Positions 12,203-24,124 of a DNA stretch of 64,000 bases are shown here, piece by piece. Made by a program: the position numbers and the translations under genes. The notes beneath the pieces were generated by a model. That model searched no databases and was not told the origin of the DNA. It was given only the letters and a program-made list of their open reading frames with translations. Source of the DNA: Galerina marginata (Eukaryota; Basidiomycota; Agaricomycetes; Agaricales; Galerinaceae); contig JAECYW010000004.1 in NCBI GenBank assembly GCA_023014335.1, positions 1,860,001-1,924,000 on the forward strand, given 5' to 3'. Each line of letters opens with the position of its first letter. Position 1 is the first letter of the stretch.

Positions 12203-14672
12203 TTAAAGGTGGCTAACTGCCTGTTCATTACTGTTATCATGGATAAATGCTTGACATAGTTTGTGCATATCCATTAAAGCAGTGGAAATAGCAACCTTGA
12301 ACCCCTGAGTTGATGTCAAAGGGCTAGAGTACTTTGATTCAATTCCAAATTTCACTGATTTTGGTGCAGCCAGATCTACTCAAATAATCAGACAATTCTT
12401 AAAAGGATTTATAATAAGCAACTTACAATTGATCCCATAACCATCCTCATACATAGCTCCAAACCCAGTGCCTTTGAACAGAAGACCAGCACTCAAACCA
12501 CTTGTGCTCAGTTTCCACTGACTACTACGCTCAAAGACCTCATCTTCAAACAGTGCTGCAGACTCAGCATTCAATGGTCGAAGCAGAAGTCGAAGCCCAA
12601 GAAGGTGACGATCAAAGCCACGGCCTGTCATAGCTTCTCGCGTTCGGCGGCTGTGTGATGATATAGCATCACGTAGTAGCTTAAAGCGTTCAATGTTCTA
12701 GACAATCAATTTCCTTCAGCAAAGATTTTGATTGATAAGACAAGAATGGTCATACCCTAGCCTTTGGGTCAACCATGCTGAGGACCCACAGCCTACTTTC
12801 GCGGCTCAACGTTCGAAGGGTTTCGGTTCGACCGTGTTTAAACATTCGAGTCAGGACGGTTTCGTAGGTACCCGTAAATTCGCCCCGTTCCCTGTACCAT
12901 GCAAGTTGCATTGCCATTTGGATGAACGCGTCGGGAGAAAGCTTATAACCTCCTTCAAGAAAGCGCGCCATGAGCATATAAAAGTGAAGCAAGCCAAAGC
13001 TCAAGCATACCGATATTCTTTATCCAATCTGCGCCGAATTCGTCAAACCAAAAGACACTATCATCAGAGTTATTGATGATAGTGTTTGCCCTCTCTGCAG
13101 CCATTCGGCATTCCTTCCACACCTTCTCGTCGGCGACCCAATCAAGGCGTTCCCAACCAGGTCCATCAACATCACTACTCTCAGAAACATGGTGTTCGAA
13201 AGCCTCAGCATCAACGCCTTCAACGATGCCGTATTCAGCGACGATGCTGGGAACGAGGGCGTCTACAGGCGAATGTTCGCCAGAAGCACCCGCTCTGGTG
13301 GACGGGTCAACGATGAGAGTGAAAGCTTTGTCGAAGAATCTATTTGACATGTTCTGCGTGGTTCCTCTGACGGTGTGTAAGTGCGAGTCGAGGGACGATT
13401 GTGCGGGAGTACGTCTATGAGTGCGGCTAGGGGGTAAAACTGAAGAAGTTGGAGGAATGTTATATGTTGTATGATCCAGGCTGAGACCCATGAGGGTGTG
13501 TAACATTGCTTGATGCGTTTTTCGGTTCGTTGGCGATAGGGAGAGGAGATGTTGGAGATTCTACAGGGAATCATGTCAATGAAGCGATGGTTGATTAAAT
13601 TGGACAACATACATTTGCCCAGTGATCCCGTTCATCGGCACTTAACACTCCGACAGGTAAAGCCCTCTCTCCGTTAGCAAGACGTGTTTCTACATCGAGG
13701 ACGACAGCTCGTATACGAGCTTCTATTTCACCCGGAGAATGGAGTTTAAATTTGCTGGAACTGGGGGTTGGTGGATGGTATACGGCGACAGAGTAGCACC
13801 AATCATGTAACATGAGGAGGATAGAACGAGCAGACCGAGATGACGGTTGTGGAGGTTCTGAGAGGGTATCACAAAAGGGCTCTGGAATTCGAGCTGTGTT
13901 GAACATTTTGGACGTGTTCTCTACAAGCCACGATCCTACTTGAGAAAGCGAAACATTTGAGACGAAAAGCGGCAACGGTAGAATTCGGATCCTTACATAT
14001 GTGGGTTTCTGGGCTCTCAGACCTAAACAGTGGCGTCGATTCTAAACTTGGGGCATAAAGCGAAGTGAATTAACGCACGTCTCTGATACGTTATCCCTGA
14101 ACTGTAACATTCGGTGTATTAGCCATGCCGATCGCCTAATTTGCCAAAATGTCGTCCCAGCACGATTGTTGTTTGTTTCTCCAGAGAGAGCACTGCTCGG
14201 AATAAGGGAGTCTTCGCAAAATGCCAACCACCAATTGGAGTTCACCAATAGGGGTGCACGCCATTCAAGGTACGCTTTGTTGAGCCAAAAATTGTCGTCC
14301 AACCAGTTATATGGTGACACTTTGTCCAGGGCTGTTGGAAGATACCCAAAATATTTTAAAGGAATAAGCCTTCTGAACATCCCGAAACTTAATTCGTAAA
14401 AATGACGGACCAAGCAAACGTTCTTGAAGTGTACTGCCGATGCCAGTTTCGAAGTCGTTTGCCCATTTTTTGCGTAATGCATATGCAGACACGAAAGACA
14501 TTCCACCGCGAGACTCGTCCTCGCGAAGGAATGGCTCGAGAGAGTTCAAGTACTTGTCCAGAGTTTGCCGAAGAGCAGGAACAGGAAGGCGCCCCCGAAC
14601 TTTGGGACGGTGGCTGGTTGGTTTTGAGGGAGCAAGCATCTGAACTTGGCGTACAACACCAGTTCGATGCAT
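12203..14672 (-). CDS. CAT2: Carnitine O-acetyltransferase
   Basis: Transfers acetyl groups between CoA and carnitine, letting acetyl units move between peroxisome, cytosol and mitochondrion. Eight exons (14672-14411, 14331-14079, 14022-13997, 13938-13613, 13560-13011, 12952-12756, 12697-12427, 12375-12203) close in phase to 685 aa. Family landmarks appear in order: RLPVPALRQTLDKYL near the N-terminus, LVNSNWW, SPETHIL followed by MFNTARIPEPFCDTLS, NRFFDKAFTLIV, GEHSPVDALVPS with the catalytic His at about 385, KLSPDAFIQMAMQLA, YETVLTRMFKHGRTE and FGIESKY. The protein ends in Ser-His-Leu, a permitted peroxisomal PTS1 variant. The N-terminus is basic and could act as a mitochondrial presequence, as in yeast CAT2. 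The start at 14672 is the first ATG in frame; the next in-frame ATG lies 11 codons on. It shares a 139-bp intergenic promoter region with RMI1 and converges on the helicase. Confidence 0.93.
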
Positions 14673-14811
14673 TTAGTACTGAAGAAACCTCGAATACCGT
14701 CCGTCATTGATCGAAATTAAGCGAGCACGTGATCAGACCATCACGTCGCGTTCATTGCAGCTGTCCTTTGTTCCTGCGGTGCGAGTGATTTGATGTCTGT
14801 TCTCAGCTACC
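14673..14811. promoter_or_regulatory. Shared divergent promoter, CAT2/RMI1
   Basis: Only 139 bp separate the start codons of carnitine acetyltransferase (minus) and RMI1 (plus), so both promoters must lie here or in the 5' parts of the genes. No TATA box is evident. The sequence contains an E-box-like GCACGTGATC at 14725-14734. Confidence 0.5.
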
Positions 14812-16848
14812 ATGGCGCCGCCAGAACAAGTTGTCAACTGGCTGGACAAGCAATTCCCGAAACCCCGCGTCGACCCAGTAAGTAACCGCCCAGAAACTCG
14901 ACTTGTAGTCCTGAACGCGTCTTCTTTTAGGAATGGCTAGAAGGGTGTACTCAGTGGCTGGAAGACGATCAAGGCTTGTCTCCAGTCAACGACTTCCCCG
15001 AGTTCATGGAACGCGTCAAAGGCCAACTTCTTGAATCTGATTTGCTTGATTCGATGCTTCATGGTACCGGTTTGGATCCCCACATCTCGAGAATGAACGG
15101 GAACCTCCGTGGACCACCTGTTCTAGTGCAGATTATTGCCGTTACGGAGATTGGTTCCAGCGCTTTTCAACTCGAACAAGTCCGTGCCGCCCGCGAGGAG
15201 CGATTGCTTGCTGGAGTGGGCGATGTAGAAGGCGAAGAAGATGGCGATGTTGAGGTAGAAGGCGAAGGCCCTATGCCAAAATACCCAAGGGGAACCTTGA
15301 GGTTCCAGCTCTCTGACGGTGCTACAATTTTAGAGGCAATGGAGTATCGCCCAATTCCTCAGATCATTCTTGGTACCACCCCACTCGGTTTCAAGGTATG
15401 CAGTTTGCACCTCAGAAACTCGCACGTTTGATTGATTTCAGAATCCAAGTTGCAACTCAAAGGGACTCGCATTCAAAATGGCATGGCATTACTCGAACCA
15501 GCCACCATCATCCTTTTAGGTGGAAGACAAGCGGATCTGGAAGCCAGGCAGCTTGACGACTTCAAACGAGGTTTACGTGCAAGACTTGGGTAAGTCCGAT
15601 TTCTTCGAGAATGTTAACGCTGTTATTCCCTTGTTTTGATTAACTTTTGTTTTTAGCCGCCCAAGTTCTCCACAACCAGAAGCTCAGATCCCTGCAGTAG
15701 TGAGGTCACCTCTTCGCGATATCTCTCCTCCTCCCATGCCAAGCTTCCCCCAACACAACGACGACGTGGATATGGAGCCGCGACGTCGTTTGCCCGCAAC
15801 CTCGTATCTGCACAGTGCTCCAGAACCCTCCGGTAGCAAGGAAGCAAGAAACGATCGGCCTGTTATCGGTCTTCCATCACGCCATACCAGAACAAGTACT
15901 GGAGGCGCCAGCGACAAAAACGAGGAAGCAGAAGGAAACGGCAGAGCCACTTTTGCAGAGCGCGCAACCCTTACTTTTGCAGGGTCTCAGAAGAAAGGCA
16001 CATCCTCCTATTTCAATGGAAACGCTGCCGCCTCAGGCTCGGGGTCTTCAAGACGTCCTAAGGATGATATTAACACGGCTGTAGAAAATTTAGACTTCAA
16101 TTTTGAACCCACCGGAGGACAAATGAGACGCACATTTCTCCACTCATCTCCAGCTGGATCACCTAGGCCGCCAACACAAGTTGATCCGTTTGACTTTGAT
16201 TTCCTCGACGAAGTTGGTCAAGAAAATAAAAGACCCCTACCACAAGCGGCAGTTAACAAAGGAAAGGGGCGTGCGGATGCGTCAATGGGTGGTTCCTCTC
16301 TTCAACCACCCCACAGAATCGGCGACGATTCATCTAGTGACTACGGTATGGATGACGACAAGGATTTTGCAAACCCCAATTTCTTGGACGACCTCGACAA
16401 ATTAGAAAAAGCGGCACTCCAGACTGCCCATCCGCCTTCCTCTGGTTCTGGTTCTGTTTCAGGCTCGCACGGATCTTCACTTCTATCCTCCTCGTTCGCT
16501 TTGACCGATAAGAACAGCATTATCGCGAAATCTCGTCCGCCCACTGTCATGCCACCCTCCACACATTCACCGCGTTCCACAATTCACCATGATGAAATTA
16601 TCGAGATCGACGATTCGGATGACGATATGATACTAGAGGCGGACGACAAAGAGAACGAGCCTGTCGCCACGAGACACGTACGACGGCGGACTGAAGATGA
16701 TGGAAACGAAGGAGGCGTAAGTTCTCGGTCGTCGACCTTCGCAAGTCAAATTCGCAGCAAACCGCCCATGCTGAGCCAGAAGACTGGCCGCCCAATCGTG
16801 CTTGCTACCAATGCTGATGATATTATTGACTTGTCGGATTCCGACTGA
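14812..16848 (+). CDS. RMI1: RMI1, RecQ-mediated genome instability protein 1
   Basis: Subunit of the Sgs1/BLM-Top3-Rmi1 complex that dissolves double Holliday junctions in the nucleus. Four exons (14812-14877, 14931-15395, 15450-15589, 15657-16848) give 620 aa in phase. The N-terminal region (about 1-100, starting MAPPEQVVNWLDKQFPK) fits the RMI1 N-terminal helical domain. The OB-fold core follows with YPRGTLRFQLSDG, MEYRPIPQIILGTTPLG, LQLKGTRIQNGMALLEP and ATIILLGG. The remaining about 390 residues are low-complexity, rich in Ser, Asp and Pro, with acidic stretches (IIEIDDSDDDMI) and a C-terminus ending IIDLSDSD. These resemble SUMO-interacting motifs (hydrophobic core followed by acidic residues). 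This tail is longer than in yeast Rmi1, which is essentially only the OB fold. Confidence 0.92.
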
Positions 16849-17485
16849 TTTTCGGCAATATAGATATAGGATGGAACGGCCGAAATTTTCTTGTGTTTTA
16901 TAATCGCTTTTCTTGTTCGGAAACTTCATATATCATTGCTTTATTTCATACCAGATAACATCGTCAATTAAGATTCAATTCCTTGTACATAGCATGGCGT
17001 AGTCTCAATGATCGTCCTCGACCTCGTGAATGACACCGACAGGAGATACGGGTGCATAAGAACAGTACTCTAAGGTGATAAACTAGCATGTATGTCATCG
17101 TTGGCCCAACATCCTGCTACTGAGGTGGCGGATAAGCAGTAGTTAAGGATTAATCGATCACCTTAGCAGCTCAGCCTAGAGGGCGTTCGATGGTGGTCCA
17201 CCAAAGTAGGGGGGCAACGAACGCCTATAGCCTCCTCGTATCTACACAGAGTGCAAAGTCAGCTAAGACCGCATACAATCGGACACACTTATCAAAAGAG
17301 TGCGAGTGGAAGACCGCGCGTTTGACTGGTGGCAGCTCTGGGCTAAAAACGGACAACAAAGTGATATCTCATACATACAGAGCGGTAAGAGTGGTCGGAT
17401 ACAAATTTCGATCTATAACAAGTGTGTAAGGCACGATTAAGTCGTGGAATGGGCGACGATGAAAAAAAATTTGCGTGCGGGAAAG
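16849..17485. other. Intergenic, convergent 3' ends
   Basis: About 640 bp between the stops of RMI1 (plus) and the SPF31-like gene (minus). It must hold both terminators and 3' UTRs. I see no additional gene; the open frame at 17190-17429 has no recognisable content. Confidence 0.45.
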
Positions 17486-18425
17486 TTATCCGAGAATGTT
17501 AACTTTCGTCTTCTTCTTTTTCTTGCTGGAACTTGCAAAATTACGCCAGCTATCAACACGTTGTTCCCGATTGTCTGAAATATGCCGTCGGAATTGAGCC
17601 AGGCGATAAAATCAAAAGAATAATACGTACCTTCCCAGCTTTTGTCGTCTTCTGCCTTCCTCTTCCTTTGTGCGACCTCTTCATCTTTCTTTCGGGCCTC
17701 CAAGCCTTCATTTGCCAGGTTCATCTTCACCGCTCTGTAGAATCAATATTAGTGAATTTCACAAGGAAAGGGTAAAAGAAATCACTCGCTTTCGTCTCCG
17801 GACTTCTTCGTCGATCAACAACTGCTTAGATTGCAACCTTAGTCTTAACTTGAACGGAGGATCCAAACCCTGCAGCCTTGAATCGGAATCGGGAGTAGAA
17901 GTGGGAAGATTTAAAGCTTTGACAACGAGAATGCGAGCTTGGTTGATTACAGCGTCGAGCTCCTCTCGTTGAGCTTTATCGGAGAGTTCTGACTCGGCCT
18001 GGTTGCACCGTAAGAATCCAATTCGACAGTACTGGAAAAGGACACACCTTTTTCAGAATATCAAAAGCCTCTGGAGCACGCGCATGAGGGCATTTATCAG
18101 GATGGATGACTAGCCAAAAGGTTCGTTAGCACGCGATAGCCGCTCATGAATAAGTACGCACAAAGTGATATCTGGCGATACTTCTTCTTGATTTCCTCTG
18201 CAGTAGCAGTCTCATCAATGTCTAAGATGTCATAAGCACTTCAAACAGCTTCAGCGTATTGATACAAGAAGTGTGGAATCGGCCTGACTTGAGCTTGAAC
18301 GCTTTTAGGATGCGTTCGACTTCTACTTCTCGCTGAAAGGCAGACGCTTCCCGGTTTAAAATCTTCTCTATATCGATTTCATCTTGCTTTGGTTGAGAGC
18401 TAGAGGAAGAAGGGTTTCCCGACAT
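17486..18425 (-). CDS. SPF31: SPF31/DNAJC8-like splicing-associated J-protein
   Basis: J-domain protein of the DNAJC8/Spf31 family, which co-purifies with spliceosomes. Six exons (18425-18289, 18238-18162, 18109-18048, 17998-17790, 17734-17631, 17574-17486) give 225 aa in phase. The N-terminal helix VERILKAFKLNAYDILDID leads into the J domain with YRQ and the HPD signature (SLFIHPDKCPHA). A long charged helix follows (LIDEEVRRRKAVKMNLANEG). The C-terminal WEDNREQRVDSWRNF block is typical of the family and is followed by a lysine-rich nuclear-type tail. The intron between exons 4 and 5 (17735-17789, 55 nt) appears to use a GC donor, because no GT donor keeps the frame. The gene is divergent from COX11 across 130 bp. 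Confidence 0.9.
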
Positions 18426-18555
18426 TCAAGTTAGGTATGCAGGCTGAGGTGGCCGTAAAGCACAAAGATTGGTGGAGCTTTGCTCGGCACTTTTGGGATC
18501 ACATGCTCGTCCAAATATGATCCCGGCTAAAAGCTTTACTGTTTCCTCCTCTTCC
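18426..18555. promoter_or_regulatory. Shared divergent promoter, SPF31/COX11
   Basis: 130 bp between the two start codons. An in-frame ATG for COX11 further upstream (18514) lies inside this stretch, so its 5' UTR must start here. No defined regulatory motif is claimed. Confidence 0.4.
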
Positions 18556-19678
18556 ATGTCGCTTGCAAGCCCGCTATTTCGGACAGGATTTAGAGTCAGT
18601 GGTCTTTTTTCGAGTACAATTACCAAACTAAGTGGTATACTGTTCTTGGTAGTTCAGGTTTTCGTCCATAACACCCTGCCGCCATCAAAGCTTCCATAAC
18701 TCGTTCTTTGACAATTCGTTTCAACGGTCATGGCGGAATGTAACCACCGAATCTTCGTCGGAAAAATCACAATCCTCGGCGATGTATCGTGCATCCTTGG
18801 GTCAAACCAGGAGCGACGTGCACAAGGCGAAGAACCGAGCTTTGTTAATGTATAGCACGGCAGTGGTATGCTTTCCATGTCTTAACGTGAATACTCGATA
18901 TCTAAATGCCTAATCAGGTCGTTTTTGCTGTTGGTGCAAGCTATGCAGCCGTTCCACTGTATCGCATGTTCTGTGCTGCTACAGGGTTTGCTGGGACACC
19001 AAATGTCGGAACAGGTCGGTTTGAACCCGAACGCCTAGTTCCTGTCGAAAATGCTGGTCGTATCAAAGTTCATTTCAACGCAGACAAGTCCGAACAGCTT
19101 CCATGGACGTTCACTCCGCAGCAGAAATTTGTTAGCGTGCTTCCAGGGGAGACCAGCTTAGCTTTCTATAGGGCTAAAAACACCTCAAAGAAAGACATTA
19201 TTGGTATTGCTACCTATAATGTCACACCAGACAGAGTTAGCTTATTCTCTTTAAACTCTTATTTACTGCTGTTAAGAATTTTTGATATTGAATAGATCGC
19301 TCCATATTTCTCCAAAGTCGAATGTTTCTGCTTCGAAGAACAGCGTCTCCTGGCTGGTGAAGAGGTCGACATGCCTTTACTTTTCTTCATAGACAAGGAC
19401 ATACTAGACGACCCAGCATGTAGAAATGTGGAGGATGTAGTTTTGTCATACACGTTCTTTCGGTGCGCTTATTACGACTCTTAACTTGCCATTCCGAATT
19501 GACCCTCTTATATAGGGCTCGTCGAAACGAACAAGGGCAACTTGAGCCTGACGCAGAAGAGGACGTTGTCCAAACATCATTAGGTTTTGGAGGTTATGAC
19601 CACGCACCTAAGGCCGAAATTCGGAATGCCGTGAACGAATCCAAGTCGCCCACCTCATCGCAGACACCTGAGCCATAG
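18556..19678 (+). CDS. COX11: COX11, cytochrome c oxidase CuB assembly factor
   Basis: Inner-membrane copper chaperone that delivers copper to the CuB site of COX1. Five exons (18556-18594, 18653-18865, 18918-19235, 19296-19462, 19516-19678) give 299 aa in phase. The N-terminus MSLASPLFRTGFR is a good mitochondrial presequence, and recovering it needed a 58-nt intron at 18595-18652. A single membrane span (about 85-98) precedes the conserved AAVPLYRMFC, whose cysteine is near 103. The soluble copper-binding domain has NTSKKDIIGIATYNVTP and the invariant CFCF motif (cysteines at about 200 and 202), then LFFIDKDILDDP and YTFF. The C-terminal about 50 residues are acidic and variable. An alternative in-frame start at 18514 would add 14 residues. 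Confidence 0.95.
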
Positions 19679-19876
19679 CGTATGTCATAATATGACATCT
19701 GTGTCAATGCACTGATTGAAGCAAATCGGGATTTCGACAGAGATACATTAGATCTTGAATTCCAGATACAAAACTGTTTCAACAGTCCTCATGTAATTAC
19801 TGGAATTAGTGGAATATCAGTGGTTTTCCAAGTTTGATTAAATGGAAGTGGTTGCAGGTCGTAGGGTAATATTAAA

Positions 19877-22800
19877 TTATGGGTCTGCCGGTGGCATTTC
19901 GAGTTCTTTAGTGGGCGGAATGGGCGTCAGAGCAGCATCTGACGAGCCAGCGCCTCTGCGAATTGGCCTAGGTTTTGGCCTTGGTCTGAGGGCAATCTCT
20001 CGTTGCAAGGTAGCTTCGTCTACACCGGCTGGAATGAACTCATCATCACCACTGCCTCCAGAGAGAACCAAATCCTCATTGGTTCTGCCTTTCTTGGTTC
20101 TGGCCCCACCTCGACCTCTTCCCTTGGAGCTCGTAGAAGCGCCTCGTCGAGGTTGAGAGGCAGCAGCCGACTTTGCCCTTGCCTTCCCGTTCCCACTGGC
20201 AGGCACTGATGCCTTTTTCTTTTGTTTCTTTGCGGGTGGTTGTTCCTCGTGACTACTGTTGCCGCTCTCGCCGTTTTCTTCTTGAGAAGGAGTGGCAGAC
20301 CCACTTTTCTGACGATGTCTGAAATCCGAGATAACTTGCTGTAACCGCTTACTCTGGTAAGCCTGGCGCTTGCGAGGTGCGTGCGTGCCGCTTCCAGCTG
20401 AGAGATCCAAGAAATCGTTTAGATTACTTTGCTTATTCAATGCAGCCACCTTTATATGTTTTAGGCCCACGACTTTCAATACCATACAGAATGAAACACA
20501 CCTGGTTACGTTTATTCATCCTTTGAATGATTGGTAAAAGGAGCTCGTCTACTTTTCCCTGTTGCCACCCAAGTTCTTCGTGGAAAAAGCTGAAGTTCAG
20601 AAATAAGCCTTTGTTGTTCTACATTCTCCGCTCCGACTTACGCTCGAAGTCCGTCAAGGTCAGGCAAACCCCATTTGAAAGGCTCTTCCGAGCTGTCTAC
20701 TGCGGGATGGTGGTATGCATCCCTCTGCATCTAGTGTTAGCAGTCATCACGAGCCAAAGGAAATGATTTTACTTACAACAACGGAATTTGGCCAGTCGCT
20801 GGCTAGATATAAATTCTTGAATTTCTTCTTCTAAAGTCGGACAAAGCAAGTCAAGAAGGTTTTCGTGATAGTGCAAATCAATCTTACAAATTGCTTGCGG
20901 AACTTCGATTGGTTATCGTCTGCCCGGTCCTTCCCAGACTGTACTTTCATCCACCAATCCTTAAATTTGTGAAGGCCGTTATGACCAGGAAATTCCTTCA
21001 GCAATTCCATGGCGACAACTGGTCCAACCCCAGGCAAACCTTCTGTATAATCACTTCCGAGAAGATATGCAAGGTGAATTAAGGTGTCACGATCGAGACC
21101 AAGCTCTCTAGATAGATCAGTAAGTAAGAAGCATTCCACTGTTTTCGATTGATTGAACATATTCTTGTAAACCCTTTGCGCGCCGAAGAGAAAAACGTCA
21201 GAATCGTCCGTGATTACGCCGTCGACCAAGTTCAGCGACACAAGTTCAGCGCATTGCGCTTCTGCTTCCATCGGCGCCGTAATATATGGGATGCCAAAAA
21301 GTCGTAGCATGGTCTGTACAAATTATTTGACCTTTCACTTCTTTATAGAATTGAATTAGGAAATACCATAATTTGGGCAATCATCTGCTGGGTGATATCT
21401 TCAGAATCCCGCATGGCAATCTTACGTTGGTGATTGAGATTGTTGATCTCATCATCGATCTCCTTCCTGACGTCGTCCATATTTCTGCCCTTCACCTGCG
21501 ACAAAAAGCGAGCAAATTCTCCTTCCTCGGCATGTACGTCCATTTCATCTACTGCATCCCACTCGTCCGCCTCGGCCGTTGGGGGTGTAAATGCCATCTC
21601 AAGACCTGGGGACGGGGTCCTTGACCAGGCAAAAAGAGGCTCTTCGGCGGTATCGATTTGAACAGACTGGGGTATTTGAGGATCCTGTGGAGCCGCGGTC
21701 CCATCTTGAGGATTAATGGTTGACATGGGGTCTGACGGAGGATGAAAGGCATGTGGCTCGCGACTTTCAGGAACAGAAGGGGTGCGGGTCTTGAAGGGGA
21801 CGTTCTCCGTCTCTTCATCAGATTCAGAAGTGACTGGAAGCTTGACCATTGGAGCCGCGCTTTTGATTGGGCCAAGAAGGTTTTCCGACAATGTAAAGAA
21901 AGAATGAGCCTCTATAATCTCAACGTCAACTGGAACCTCCTCCATATCTTCATCGGATTCAGACGCAGCTCGAGATTGGTCACCCTCTGAAGCCAGCGTC
22001 TCAGCCGGGGCAGGAAGATTCCCGGATAGAGTGAACGAAGGGGTTTTGCTTCCCTGAACATCAACAGACACCTCATCCATATTTTCATTGGATACAGATA
22101 TAGCTTGAGGTGCTCCATACAGCTGAGGATTCTCTACTGTGTGAAGGAGATTCCCAGATAGTGTAAACGACTGAGGCATGGGTTTATCTCCAAGATCCAG
22201 TTCACTGAACGATACTTTTTTTTGGAGCCGAGGAATGCTTGTTTGCAAGGGTGTAGGTCGCAGTATAGATTCATCATGATTCACAGCAGTAGCCTTGTGG
22301 GTTGGAGTAGTCTTGGGAGACGACAATAACATGCTCGGTGTTCCGAATAAAGACGAAATTTTTCGAACCTTGGGCGGAGTCGAGTGAATACGACTTGGGC
22401 CGGCATTAGCTATTGCAAGAGCCGTGTCCAAACGGTTCGGCGTTTCGTAATCTGCATAAAAATCGTCTTCAGGCGTAACTTCTCTGTGCTGTGGCAATAA
22501 GCCAGGCGGTATATTATTATGTACGGAAGGAGAAGGATGTTTTTTCGATGGTTTGGACTGATCGAGTGATTCCTGGATGGCATAAGCAAGCAGGTCATCA
22601 TCGCTCTCGCATTCTTCAGGTTGTAGTTGAGGTGGTTCATCGACGTCAAAATCTTCTTCTTCCATTTGAAATAAAGTGGTCGACTTGGTCTTGCGATTGA
22701 TGGGTTGCGGAAGGAGACGTTTTGACGTGCTTCTTTTTGAATGACCTGCTAATGCCATTTCTCTTTGATACTCTCGCAGATCAGGGTCAGGAGCTGCAGG

Positions 22801-24124
22801 CACTGGACTGCATTAACAAGATCAATGAACGTGTAATGGCAAATCAGAATCAAGAGCTTACACCTCCACTTCTTCCATATCAGCATCACTGTCTTCATCA
22901 TCTAGGGCTACATCCTCTTCGTGGTCAAGCACTATCGGCTTTTCACGGGTTCCTGTATCCTTAATTCCGAGTATCCAACCACCGTCATCACCTTCATTTT
23001 TCATCAGGATGTATTCCCTGTTCCGTTCACTGGCAATGCGGACAGGTATCGCAATATGGGCGCTTCCTATGGTGTCTGTTGTCGTGAGAAGTTGCTGAGT
23101 AAGTGCGTTGCGCTGACGAAGGTTCTGGATTTGCTGTTTCGAGAAATCAAGAGGTGTACGGGAAGTCTTGAGCATCTTGTGCAATCGAGCATACGATGTT
23201 TGGCGAGATTTTAATCTTAAATCACCGATAATTTCGTACTGCACTTCTGTGGGTAGTTCGCGAAAGGCTGGGGAGTTGACATCGAAATCTTCAGGTCGCA
23301 TCTGCTCGATAAAAGTCTGAAGCTCATCTTCGGTTGCCAGACGAGGATCTGGAGCTGCAGAACGCGTAGCTTTCGCGATGGCCTCCTCCATGTCGACTTG
23401 GGGCAGACGATAAGGATCATGATCATGAAATTTGTTTTTCTTCTTCGAACTAGAGGATGGAGTCGGGGGTTTTCTTTTGACAGGAGTCTTAGGTGCCGAA
23501 CCATCAAGGTCTTCCAAATAAACAGTATCATCGTTTAACGGGGCATCATGGAGTTCTCGACCCTTTCCTTTCGAGCCCTTCGATTTCGTTCTAAAAGGAC
23601 GTCAAACACAATATTGTGATACCTAACGGTCAGGTACATACTGACTGCCGTTTCCTGCTTGATTCAATGCTTCCCGTCTCATCTGTGCAGCAAGGAGCTT
23701 CTCTGCTAATTTGGTGTGACTTAAAGCTGCCCCACTTTTCTTCTTCTTTCGCTCATTCTAAAAGGCTTTGTAGCGAGGCTCTGGGATTGAGAGGTTAAGC
23801 GGACGCACCAGAGTATTCCTCTTCAACGCAGGTGCACCTCCATCAAACACGAACACCGGTTTTATTCCATAGAATAGTAACTTGGATATCCGGCGTAAAA
23901 ATCCTAATACATGAGCGTTGACTAAGGCACGTCCTTCTTTGTCGCGCATGGTCGCCTGAAATTGGTACAACCAAATGCTTGAATCTATGGCCATTGTCTT
24001 GCCTTCAACAGTTTCAAGCCTAGATTATAATGTAATTGAATGTACATCGCTAAGAGAGCAAGAAAGCTTACATCACAGGACGACCGACAGGCGTCAGGAG
24101 GGTCCATAATGACTTCACGCCCAT
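19877..24124 (-). CDS. RAD2: RAD2/XPG structure-specific endonuclease
   Basis: The 3' incision nuclease of nucleotide excision repair. The N-terminal XPG domain begins MGVKSLWTLLTPVGRPVM and continues with AIDSSIWLYQFQATMRD and PVFVFDGGAPALKR. The internal I domain (about 20831-21310) has EAEAQCAEL, ITDDSDVFLFGA and LLGSDYTEGLPGVGPV, so the catalytic acidic residues are kept. Between them lies the long RAD2/XPG spacer. It carries a ubiquitin-interacting-motif-like stretch (DDDLLAYAIQESL) and three degenerate repeats of about 50 aa built on SFTLSGNL plus an acidic SDEDMEEVPVDV-like block. Near the C-terminus QSNLNDFL matches a PCNA-interaction box, followed by a basic, low-complexity nuclear-localisation tail. 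Multiple introns; the first falls after the 18th codon. The start is fixed because Gly2 follows the initiator Met in this family. Confidence 0.95.

Noticed and set aside
10480..12600. Horizontal transfer as the cause of the low-CpG block
   Set aside because: The block includes the 3' end of an ordinary carnitine acetyltransferase gene and the helicase keeps the array's intron positions, so composition alone does not support transfer.
18426..18626. Minus-strand 66-codon frame beside SPF31
   Set aside because: It lies over the divergent promoter and first COX11 exon, with no partner exon or recognisable content.
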